Part shown: piece by piece, positions 7,319 to 14,869 of the stretch
Numbering within the stretch: position 1 is the stretch's first letter
How the letters are laid out: every line of letters starts with the position of its first letter
IMG/VR virus record: IMGVR_UViG_3300032288_000781
Span: 1-30,146 of that record
Source of the DNA: a virus
DNA: 30,146 bases
Direction: 5' to 3' (one strand)
Notes under the pieces: model-generated
Database searches by the model: none
What the model saw: the letters and a program-made list of their open reading frames with translations, nothing else
Told to the model about the DNA's origin: nothing
Position numbers and translations under genes: made by a program

Positions 7319-7629
7319 TGGCCATAGAACGTGCTACATATAAACCCACTAGTCCTTATAATAAAACTTCTTTTTTTGGCGAAAGATTTTTAGATATAAT
7401 GGAATATAAATCGTTGCCGGCGCAAGCTGACGACATATATCAATCTATTACATCTACCTATCATCGTAGACCTGATCTTATGAGTTTCGATATCTATGGT
7501 TCTACAGATTTTTGGTATGTTTTTATGTTAAGAAACAGAGATATTATCATTGATCCAATTTATGATTTTACTGAAGATAAAAAAATATACATTCCTAAAC
7601 TAACAACTATATTAGAAAATTTAGGATAA
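7318..7629 (+). CDS. 53: gp53 baseplate wedge protein (short form)
   Basis: This 103-aa protein is about half the length of T4 gp53 (196 aa), as I expect for marine relatives. It keeps the LysM-like signature: YHRRPDLMSFDIYGSTDFWY (52-71) followed by VFMLRNRDIIIDPIYDF, the pattern shared by gp53 proteins in which a Tyr/Trp-rich helix precedes a DPI turn and IYIP ends the fold. gp53 sits between wedge and hub and is needed to join wedges into the baseplate. Its ATG overlaps the gp48 stop (TAATG), and a strong ribosome site AAGGGAGG lies 9 nt upstream, so translation is coupled to gp48. The next gene starts 3 bp after its stop. Confidence 0.88.
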   Translation: MAIERATYKPTSPYNKTSFFGERFLDIMEYKSLPAQADDIYQSITSTYHRRPDLMSFDIYGSTDFWYVFMLRNRDIIIDPIYDFTEDKKIYIPKLTTILENLG

Positions 7630-7632
7630 TAA

Positions 7633-9594
7633 ATGGCTACGGCTCCAACAGCAACTAAGCGATCAAATATATTACATGATTATACAAATTATACCTATAA
7701 TTTGCAATTATGGGCTATTACTAAAGGCGATTTTAATAAAATATCAAAAGGCAGTATTGTAGTTGGTAAAGAAGCCGACATTATTTCCAGTGGCGAGTTA
7801 TTGATTAGTAACGGCGGTGTAGGTAATGGGGAAAGACGTAGCGATGCTTTTCCAACTGATTTTGTTATTGATAATCTAGAAATTGAAAGTGTTGTAGGTA
7901 ATAAAGGTTCGGGTGCTAGAGGTACAGACGCATTAAGCTTAAAATTTGATATTATAGAACCTTATACTGTTACATTATTAAATCGTTTGGTAAAATTAAG
8001 TAGCAGTAGCAAATTTGCAGACAGCAAAGATTTCAAAACATTAATTTATTGTTTAAAAATTACTTTTCTTGGTTATGATGATTTAGGTAGACCTAAAGCA
8101 GATAGTGCATTGTCTAAATGGATACCATTTAGTCTTTTAAACATAGCCTTTAATATTACCCATAAAGGAGCAGTCTACAATTGTCAAGGAATTGCATTAC
8201 AAAACTTTGCTCTTACTAACTTAGACAATGTTATTCCTTTTCACGTAGAATTAAAAGGTTCTACTATACAAGAAATTTTTAATGGTTCTAAATTTACTTC
8301 GCAAAGTGGCGGATCAGCTAGAAGTGACGGGCCTACTACACCTAATAATAGTTCTACAACTATCACTAAAGGTATCGCAGAAGCACTAAACGAGAACGAA
8401 CAGTATCGTTTCGAACAGAAAGCAATAACTTATAAGAACGAATATAAATTTGAATTTGAAGATGAACTATTAAATTCTAAAGTTACTTTACCAAACCCGC
8501 CCGTTAATAATATACCAATGCCCAATGCTAGTCCAGAAAATTTACAAAGAGGAGCATTAGGTGTTTTGTCTTTAGACACAGTTAACAATACTTTTAGATC
8601 AGCACCTGGTACAAAAATAACTGACTTCATTCAATCTGTAATGATGACTACAGAATTTATGAAGAATCAAGTTATATCAGGCGGCGGTCAAGGCGATAAA
8701 CCTTTTACTGGAATTAAAATTATACCAAAATTAGAATTAAAAAATTACGATCCTAAAACTAATTGGTTTAGTAGAGTAGTAACCTATGTTGTAAAAACGT
8801 ATGAATATTATGGCACTGATCACGAAAAAGTCAATAAAAAACAATATCCTGATTCAGCAATAGTAAAAGATTATGAATACATTTTTACAGGAAATAATAA
8901 AGATGTTATTAAAACAAGTTTAGATTATAAAGTTGCATTTTTTGATCCAAGAAATAGTGTTAAAAGAAATACAGTAGAAGCGTCGGGAGAAGTACCCGAC
9001 GCTGATCCATATGAAGAATCTGGATCTAATGCACAACAAAGTCCATCATTGGGCAGACCTGGTCGCAATTCTCAAGCAGGCTTGCCTGCTGCTACGCAAG
9101 GATCTGCAACTTACGATCCAAAGTCTTTAACTTTAGCAGAACAAGTAAGTCAACTATTTGATAACGGAGTTGATTTAATTAGCTTAGACATAGAGATAGT
9201 TGGTGATCCAGATTGGATACAACAAGATAACATTTTATACGGCCCAAATGTACCTAAAAATCAAAAAACACTTTCTAATGGAACTATTACTTTTCAAGAT
9301 AGTGTAACATGTTTTCAATTTACATTTAAGAGTCCAACTAGAGACTATGACGATACAACAGGATTGATGTTATTAGATTCAGCAGAAACTGCTTCATTTA
9401 GCGGTGTTTATCAAGTTCTTACTGTGTCCAATAGGTTTCAAAAAGGAAAGTTTACACAACTTTTACGCAATGTTAGACTGAGAAATCAAAAAGAAGTAAA
9501 CAGTAATACCGGTAGTACAGCTAATACAACTAGAACTACAACTTCTACAGTTTCTACTAGAGCACCTACACAAAGAAGTATAGATGGAAGGTAA
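7633..9594 (+). CDS. Virion structural protein, possibly hub-like, between gp53 and gp5
   Basis: This 653-aa protein has no secure T4 name. I associate the N-terminal part (YTNYTYNLQLW at about 17-27, then a long beta-rich section to about 215) with conserved structural proteins of marine T4-like phages in this same position. A Ser/Thr/Asn/Gly-rich linker lies near 222-245 and another near 465-492. The C-terminal 150 residues show IEIVGDPDWIQQDNILY and FSGVYQVLTVSNRFQKGKF, a pattern typical of tail hub proteins (gp27 or Mu gpP type), whose last beta-domain ends with a GxYxVxxVxxxFxxGxFxQ strand pair. Its place directly before the spike gene gp5 supports a hub role. It starts 3 bp after gp53 with AGGA six bases upstream of the ATG. 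Confidence 0.6.
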   Translation: MATAPTATKRSNILHDYTNYTYNLQLWAITKGDFNKISKGSIVVGKEADIISSGELLISNGGVGNGERRSDAFPTDFVIDNLEIESVVGNKGSGARGTDALSLKFDIIEPYTVTLLNRLVKLSSSSKFADSKDFKTLIYCLKITFLGYDDLGRPKADSALSKWIPFSLLNIAFNITHKGAVYNCQGIALQNFALTNLDNVIPFHVELKGSTIQEIFNGSKFTSQSGGSARSDGPTTPNNSSTTITKGIAEALNENEQYRFEQKAITYKNEYKFEFEDELLNSKVTLPNPPVNNIPMPNASPENLQRGALGVLSLDTVNNTFRSAPGTKITDFIQSVMMTTEFMKNQVISGGGQGDKPFTGIKIIPKLELKNYDPKTNWFSRVVTYVVKTYEYYGTDHEKVNKKQYPDSAIVKDYEYIFTGNNKDVIKTSLDYKVAFFDPRNSVKRNTVEASGEVPDADPYEESGSNAQQSPSLGRPGRNSQAGLPAATQGSATYDPKSLTLAEQVSQLFDNGVDLISLDIEIVGDPDWIQQDNILYGPNVPKNQKTLSNGTITFQDSVTCFQFTFKSPTRDYDDTTGLMLLDSAETASFSGVYQVLTVSNRFQKGKFTQLLRNVRLRNQKEVNSNTGSTANTTRTTTSTVSTRAPTQRSIDGR

Positions 9595-9600
9595 TAATTT

Positions 9601-11412
9601 ATGGCACTAGTACAACCTAGCGGAAAAATAGATAAAAATTTAACACCTGAATCAGCTCCCGGCATACGAATTGATTCGGGACCTTTTGTTGGTGTAGTTA
9701 AAAGCAATATTGATGCTAGCAGATCAGGGGCATTGGCAGTTTGGATACCTGAGCTGGGCGGTAAACCAGAAGACCCATCTAATTGGAGAACTGTTAGATA
9801 TGCTAGTCCGTTCTTTGGAGTTACTCCGCGAGATATAAAAGCAAAAGGGCAAGGATTTGTGCCGGACAGTCCTCACAGTTATGGCATGTGGTTTGTGCCG
9901 CCAGATGTTGAAAATCGAGTTATTTGCACTTTCATAGGCGGTGATCCTAATCGAGGATATTGGTTTGCTTGTATACCCGAATGGCCAAACTTCCACATGG
10001 TGCCAGGTATTAGCAGTGGAAAATGGCATGGTGGCGGACCAGAACCATTGGTAGATTTTAATGATCAAGCTGATGGCGCCGAAAGTACAAAATCAGAGTT
10101 TTATAAACGTGCTGTTACTCCGCATGATTATCAAAAACAAGTTTGGGCTCGTCAGGGATTATTACAAGATCCTGACAGAGGGCCAGGAAATAGCAGTGCC
10201 TTTAGAGAAACTCCTAGTCGTGTTTTTGGTATAAGCACACCTGGACCAGAATTACAATTGCCTTCAGGCGAAGAAAATCAACATGCTAAAATGGAAGTAA
10301 CTGGTCGTCAAGGCGGTCATCAATTTGTAATGGATGATGGAGATATAAACGGCAACAGTCAGTTAATAAGATTAAGAACCAGTAACGGTAATATGTTACT
10401 AATGAATGACAGTGCGGGTTTTATATATCTTATTAATAGTCAAGGTAGTGCTTGGTTTGAGATGGATAAAACAGGTAATGTTAGAATCTTTAGTCAAGCT
10501 AAAATTGAAATGCATGCCACTGCTGGATTTTGTTTTGAAACTCCTACAAGTTTTACAGTTTCAGCTGGAACTATTAATTTATCAAGTAAAGGCCCTGTAA
10601 AAATAAGCGGAGCTACTGCTGATCTTATGGGCATGGGCGGCGTAAAAGTAGGCGGCCCAGGTGACTTACATTTGTCCGGTAAAAAAAGTTATCTATCGGG
10701 TAAAAGCTGCGTGGGTATATCAGGTGGCGCACATATAGATATGAAAGCAGGTTGTATTACTCTTAATACTAAAAAAGTTACTGAAGCATCGGCACCTAGT
10801 CCTGCTATGCCTTGTCAAGGTCCTACCCATGAACCATATGGCGGACATCAAGCAGGAAGAACAAATAGTCCTGTTAGTAGTGCAGGTTCGGGTGCAACTA
10901 ATGGTGTGCCTGAAGGAAATTCTGGCACATACGGCGCTGCTGGAAGTTTTGGTATAACACCGCGTACTCCAGGTTATTACGGAGCATATACAAATGCCAC
11001 TGGTCCAATTAAATTTAATCCGGGCTTACAAGGTAGCTATGAAGGTCAAGCTGCTAATCAAGGCACAACAGCATTATTGAATCAATATGATAGAAATTCA
11101 ATTCTATATACTAACGTGAATATTAAATTGCCATTTGCTACTGGAGGCTTTGCTGTTAATGTGAGAGATCCAGAAGTAGCTAGAGTGACAGATTTAACAC
11201 TGGGCGAAAGACAAAATAATCCTGGCGATTTAACTGGGTTAGAAGAAGATCCATTTGCAATTGGTATTACTAATGGGTTAAATGTTTATGCATCACCTGA
11301 GGATGGTATAGCTGCTCTCAGTCTCGCACTTGATTTAATTCAAGCTGACGGGGCAAATACTGTTGAAGAAATAATTCAAGGGTACGTACAACGTAAAGGA
11401 AACGTAATCTAA
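9601..11412 (+). CDS. 5: gp5-like baseplate hub/spike protein, no central lysozyme domain
   Basis: This 603-aa protein begins with an OB-fold region (about 28-130: GPFVGVVKSNIDASRSGALA, VWIPELGG, WRTVRYASPFFG, VICTFIGGDPNRGYW), as in gp5/VgrG spikes. The T4 lysozyme domain that follows in gp5 is missing; residues 140-225 are a linker. Residues about 228-395 form the spike, with short strands such as GNMLLMNDSAGFIYLINSQG and many Gly/Ser-spaced repeats of an intertwined beta-helix. A Gly/Ser/Pro linker (396-530) leads to a C-terminal module with RQNNPGDL (537-544) and YASPEDGIAALSLAL. This matches the first half of the RNNNPGN-type muramidase-like domain, and its second half appears in the next protein. 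The stop overlaps the next ATG (TAATG). gp5 forms the trimeric needle that pierces the outer membrane and wall. Confidence 0.88.
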   Translation: MALVQPSGKIDKNLTPESAPGIRIDSGPFVGVVKSNIDASRSGALAVWIPELGGKPEDPSNWRTVRYASPFFGVTPRDIKAKGQGFVPDSPHSYGMWFVPPDVENRVICTFIGGDPNRGYWFACIPEWPNFHMVPGISSGKWHGGGPEPLVDFNDQADGAESTKSEFYKRAVTPHDYQKQVWARQGLLQDPDRGPGNSSAFRETPSRVFGISTPGPELQLPSGEENQHAKMEVTGRQGGHQFVMDDGDINGNSQLIRLRTSNGNMLLMNDSAGFIYLINSQGSAWFEMDKTGNVRIFSQAKIEMHATAGFCFETPTSFTVSAGTINLSSKGPVKISGATADLMGMGGVKVGGPGDLHLSGKKSYLSGKSCVGISGGAHIDMKAGCITLNTKKVTEASAPSPAMPCQGPTHEPYGGHQAGRTNSPVSSAGSGATNGVPEGNSGTYGAAGSFGITPRTPGYYGAYTNATGPIKFNPGLQGSYEGQAANQGTTALLNQYDRNSILYTNVNIKLPFATGGFAVNVRDPEVARVTDLTLGERQNNPGDLTGLEEDPFAIGITNGLNVYASPEDGIAALSLALDLIQADGANTVEEIIQGYVQRKGNVI

Positions 11413-11609
11413 TGACATCTCCAGTTATTATTACAAAAGATCCAGTTGAAGTTAATTTTATTCAACGTATACAAAATACTTTTGGTTTAGACCCAGAACA
11501 AATTGTAGACGTTAACGATCCTTTGACAAAATTAACACTTGCTATTGCTATTACTACTATTGAACAAGGCGAAAACAATTATAGCTACGATCAATATGTT
11601 AAAGGTATA
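11197..11609 (+). other. Muramidase-like (RNNNPGN) module split across two coupled genes
   Basis: gp5 residues 533-603 contain the family opening (RQNNPG, then a NVYASPEDGIAAL segment and NTVEEIIQGY). The next protein, residues 14-66, contains the family ending: VNFIQRIQNTFGLDPEQIVD, NDPLTK, then IEQGENNYSYDQYVKGI, which lines up with the usual I-x-x-E-N-G-x-N-x-Y end. The gene boundary falls in the middle, where an uninterrupted family member has a variable loop (APPSENDT). Confidence 0.55.
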
Positions 11610-14372
11610 GCAAAAAGCAGCGGAATAGATGCAGCAGATTTAGATGAACAATTAAATGTAACTTCCTTACCTTTTGAAAATAATACAGGCTCAGCAGGAT
11701 TCGTGAGCCCTGCTACGAATTTAATTAGTTCAGGAAGATCTAGTGTGGGATCAGGTGCTAGATTAGATGTAGGAGCATATATTTCTATAACATCAACTCC
11801 TGTTGTGCCAGTCACAATGGCAGAAATAGGTGGCATAGGAAACTATATTCAACGCGGTGTCAACACAGTAACAGGATATTTTGGTGGTGGTACTGCTAAT
11901 CAAAATAATTCAACAACAATAATACCAGGTAATACCAATTCTAATTCCGAAGCACAATATGTATTATTGAGTACAGGAACAAACAGCTGGGGCAGCAATC
12001 CTGCTGCCGTACAAAATCAAATTAATTCAACAATACAATCTTTAACAGACAAAGGATATAATCCAGGCAACATTGTTATGCTGTTGCCTCCTAGAACAGT
12101 TAATGGTACAAGTACTGCATACGATGCTGCTTTAGCTGCGGCACGAGAAAAAGGTATTGCAACTATTAATGTGCCTTCGGACACTGCTGACGGGTTACAC
12201 TATACAGTAGCAGGCAATCAAAGAGTATTACAAGCTTTTAGTGAAGCTACAGGGCAGTCGACTGAAGCTCTAAAAGGAAATACGCTAGTTATAGGTGATA
12301 GTCGAGCAGTTCTAGCAAATAGAGCATTAAATTCTAATCCTGATCTAGCTGTACAAGGATTAAGTGCAGAACAAATATTAAACAGAACACAATCAGTTCC
12401 CACTGCTACTACAACTATTATACCTGGTACGCCAGGATCGGGAGATATAGCAGTAAGAGATTTGCCGCCTCCTGTATCTACTAATCCAGACGGCAGTCAA
12501 AGTGCTACACCATCTCAAAATGCTAATATAATTAATCAAGCTCCTAGTCCAGCAGCAGTTGGTCTTCCTGAAGGTTCAACTGTAACTCCTTTATATCAAG
12601 TTAATAGTAGCGGGCCTACACAATTATTGCAAGTCACTTATAAAAGTCCAGATGGAAATACCAGAATCTTAGATGCAAGAACAGGTGTAGTAAAATCTGA
12701 AAATGGAGAAGTATTAGGTACAGCAAGAGAGGTGCCGTTAGATCAAACTAATCTAAGAACACAAATTGAATCTGGCGGCAGCCCTTCTGGATCTGCTGTA
12801 TTGTTTACACCTGCGGGGCAACAAGAAAATACAGCACAACAGCAAACATTAACTGCAACATATACTGCACCTGGCGGCGAATCATTTAGTGTTACTTCAA
12901 ATGTTACATCTACAGCAAGTCAGCAATTACAGCCATTAGTGGATCGAAACAGTTTAATATCGACTGAGATTACTTCTCTAAGAGAGCAAAATACTGCATT
13001 AAAATCTGAAATATCCGATTTAGATCAAAGAATTCAAGCTGCACAAGCTGCGGGAGAGCCTGTAAGACCTTTATTAATTCAACAAGCTCAGACTCAACTA
13101 CAAATTGTTAACAATCAAGAAAGAATAGTTAATTTAGGTGCTGAAAAACAAGCTATTGATGCTAAATTAGAAAATCCTTCGCAGCCTGTAGGGGAACAAA
13201 GCGCAATTTTTAATGATCGAATTAATGAGTTGCAAGCAAAAATAGACAATCCAGAAGGTATTCCTGCTGGAGAATATCTACAATTACGCCAGGAGTATAA
13301 TGATTTAAAAGCTACACAAACGTTGTTGGAAAAACCTTATACAGGCTCATCATCGTCAATCGACAGACCGATTGATGAAGCGCAGGTTGGAACTGTGCGT
13401 CCGATTGTTGGTCCTGATTATGTACCCACTGATTTAAAGGTAGATAAAATTTATGGCATTTATCCTGATATGGATTATAAAGCAGGCACTAATTATAATC
13501 CTTATACCGGGGTTCTTTCGCAAAATGATGCAGCAAGATATGGCGAAAGAACTGGCCCAATAGTAACACCTGACGGCACACGACAGTTAACAGCTGAAGA
13601 AACGAATACTTATAAAGCTAGACTAGCTGACATTGAAGCAAGACAAAACGCATTTCAACAACAGGCAGAAGAACAAAATTTATCACCCAGTCAATATCTC
13701 GAACGTAATCAAGCATTCAATGAAGAAAAATCTTTGCTTATGCAAGAAGCACGAGCTAGCCAAACGTCGTTAGATACTGGAAGCATATTTGTTGCTCAAT
13801 CGAGCCCTAATACTGTTCAAGTTCCTATCACTGATGCTATGGGTAATTTTACAGGTTTTTATGAATCGGTTGAAAAACCTGCTGCTAGTAATCCCATTCC
13901 AAATCCTGCAGGTCCGCAAGTAGATCCTCCGCTTATCACCGAAGGCAAATTTGATAATCGAGTCTTACCATATCAATCGGGTGGTGGTACAACTGAACAG
14001 CCATTTGGTCCATCAGGACAAGTAAATCAAGATTTTTATGGCACACAGCCTGTTACAGCTTACGGTCCCAACGGGGAAGCTATACAGCAAAGTAGTCAGT
14101 ATACAAGTTCAGACACCAGTCCATTAGCATTTAATGCTCCTTCAGGAAATTATAGTTATGGAAATACACAAATGGGTACATTTGGTCCAACCGGTTTTCA
14201 AACTGTTGATAATACTGGTCAAGTAACCAATGTTGCGCCTTCAACTCCTTTTGCAAATAATACGACTGCTGCACCGAGTTCAAATCCAGCAGGTGGTGCA
14301 GCTTCTCCTGCTGCACCGGGCGGAGCAACTGCAAGTGCCGCACAACAACAAGGCATGGCGAAAGGTTGTTAA
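11412..14372 (+). CDS. 986-aa spike-associated protein with permuted SGNH-hydrolase-like domain and coiled coil
   Basis: I do not recognise the full-length protein. Residues 14-66 look like the C-terminal half of the muramidase-like module begun in gp5. Residues about 180-328 look like an SGNH/GDSL hydrolase with its blocks out of order: STGTN (block III, N191), DGLH (block V, D260 and H263), then VIGDS (block I, S297) and VQGLS (block II, G316). TTIIPG linkers (168-173 and 334-339) flank the domain. Residues 505-645 are Gln/Glu/Leu-rich and probably coiled coil (SLREQNTALKSEISDLDQRI). The remainder is low-complexity, rich in Pro, Gly, Ser, Gln and Asn, ending in AKGC with a terminal cysteine. 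The start overlaps the gp5 stop and has AAAGGA 11 nt upstream. Its place after gp5 suggests a tail-tip or spike-bound protein that acts on envelope polysaccharide. Confidence 0.65.
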   Translation: MTSPVIITKDPVEVNFIQRIQNTFGLDPEQIVDVNDPLTKLTLAIAITTIEQGENNYSYDQYVKGIAKSSGIDAADLDEQLNVTSLPFENNTGSAGFVSPATNLISSGRSSVGSGARLDVGAYISITSTPVVPVTMAEIGGIGNYIQRGVNTVTGYFGGGTANQNNSTTIIPGNTNSNSEAQYVLLSTGTNSWGSNPAAVQNQINSTIQSLTDKGYNPGNIVMLLPPRTVNGTSTAYDAALAAAREKGIATINVPSDTADGLHYTVAGNQRVLQAFSEATGQSTEALKGNTLVIGDSRAVLANRALNSNPDLAVQGLSAEQILNRTQSVPTATTTIIPGTPGSGDIAVRDLPPPVSTNPDGSQSATPSQNANIINQAPSPAAVGLPEGSTVTPLYQVNSSGPTQLLQVTYKSPDGNTRILDARTGVVKSENGEVLGTAREVPLDQTNLRTQIESGGSPSGSAVLFTPAGQQENTAQQQTLTATYTAPGGESFSVTSNVTSTASQQLQPLVDRNSLISTEITSLREQNTALKSEISDLDQRIQAAQAAGEPVRPLLIQQAQTQLQIVNNQERIVNLGAEKQAIDAKLENPSQPVGEQSAIFNDRINELQAKIDNPEGIPAGEYLQLRQEYNDLKATQTLLEKPYTGSSSSIDRPIDEAQVGTVRPIVGPDYVPTDLKVDKIYGIYPDMDYKAGTNYNPYTGVLSQNDAARYGERTGPIVTPDGTRQLTAEETNTYKARLADIEARQNAFQQQAEEQNLSPSQYLERNQAFNEEKSLLMQEARASQTSLDTGSIFVAQSSPNTVQVPITDAMGNFTGFYESVEKPAASNPIPNPAGPQVDPPLITEGKFDNRVLPYQSGGGTTEQPFGPSGQVNQDFYGTQPVTAYGPNGEAIQQSSQYTSSDTSPLAFNAPSGNYSYGNTQMGTFGPTGFQTVDNTGQVTNVAPSTPFANNTTAAPSSNPAGGAASPAAPGGATASAAQQQGMAKGC

Positions 14373-14382
14373 ATACATTATC

Positions 14383-14820
14383 ATGGCATTATACAAAGGT
14401 TTCAGTACAAAAAGTTTTAAGTTTAGCAATCCCAACAACATAGTTGGGTTGTTAGACAATGATTTTGGTCCATATAGTTTAAATGATAAAAATTTAATTA
14501 TTATGGATCTATTAAATCATTTTAATACGAGAAAAGGCGAACGTTTAATGAACCCAAATTTTGGATGTGTTATTTGGGACAAATTGTTCGAACCTTTAAC
14601 ACCTGCATTAAAAAATATTATTGTAAACAATGTTACTGAAATTATTAAATCAGATCCTAGAATTTCTGTATTGAATAGAGTTATTATAACTGAGTCTGGG
14701 GATGGCACAGGTCTATTATTAGATGCTGAAGTTGTTATTAAAAACACTAATGAATTAGTTGCATTAAACGTAAATTTTGATGGCACATCTGGAAAAGCGA
14801 ACTCTATAATTTCATACTAA
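14383..14820 (+). CDS. 25: gp25 baseplate wedge protein (gpW/gp25 family)
   Basis: This 145-aa protein is close to T4 gp25 (132 aa). It opens MALYKGFSTKSF and carries the family core DLLNHFNTRKGERLMNPNFG (44-63), followed by the conserved WDKLFEPLT and an Ile-rich helix-strand segment ending in the beta-hairpin VALNVNF. gp25 forms part of the inner wedge core with gp6 and gp53 and helps to nucleate the sheath. The reading frame extends upstream into the preceding gene, but the ATG at 14383 is chosen because the protein begins there with the family N-terminus. No strong ribosome site is seen, and AAAGG is 18 nt upstream. It lies 10 bp after the 986-aa gene and 49 bp before gp6. Confidence 0.93.
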   Translation: MALYKGFSTKSFKFSNPNNIVGLLDNDFGPYSLNDKNLIIMDLLNHFNTRKGERLMNPNFGCVIWDKLFEPLTPALKNIIVNNVTEIIKSDPRISVLNRVIITESGDGTGLLLDAEVVIKNTNELVALNVNFDGTSGKANSIISY

Positions 14821-14842
14821 AAACTACCCACTTTATAAAACT

Positions 14843-14850
14843 CATAAATA
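14843..14850 (+). promoter_or_regulatory. Late promoter, T4 type (CATAAATA), before gp6
   Basis: CATAAATA matches TATAAATA at 7 of 8 positions. It lies 19 bp before the gp6 ATG in a 49-bp gap, one of the longest in the plus-strand cassette. The GAGG ribosome site of gp6 follows at 14855-14858. It would give gp6 and the giant gene their own late transcript. Confidence 0.55.
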
Positions 14851-14869
14851 ATAATGAGGCAATTAAAGC

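Noticed and set aside
11390-11415. Programmed -1 frameshift joining gp5 and the 986-aa protein
   Set aside because: The overlap of the two open frames is only about 16 nt and contains no X-XXY-YYZ slippery heptamer in the gp5 frame. A TAATG overlap with its own ribosome site explains expression.
14368-14375. Late promoter (GTTAAATA) just before gp25
   Set aside because: It matches TATAAATA less well, overlaps the stop codon of the previous gene, and leaves only a few bases to the gp25 ATG.
14230-14382. N-terminal extension of gp25 into the preceding gene
   Set aside because: The added residues are a Leu/Gln-rich shadow of the low-complexity end of the 986-aa gene. The gp25 family N-terminus starts at the ATG at 14383.
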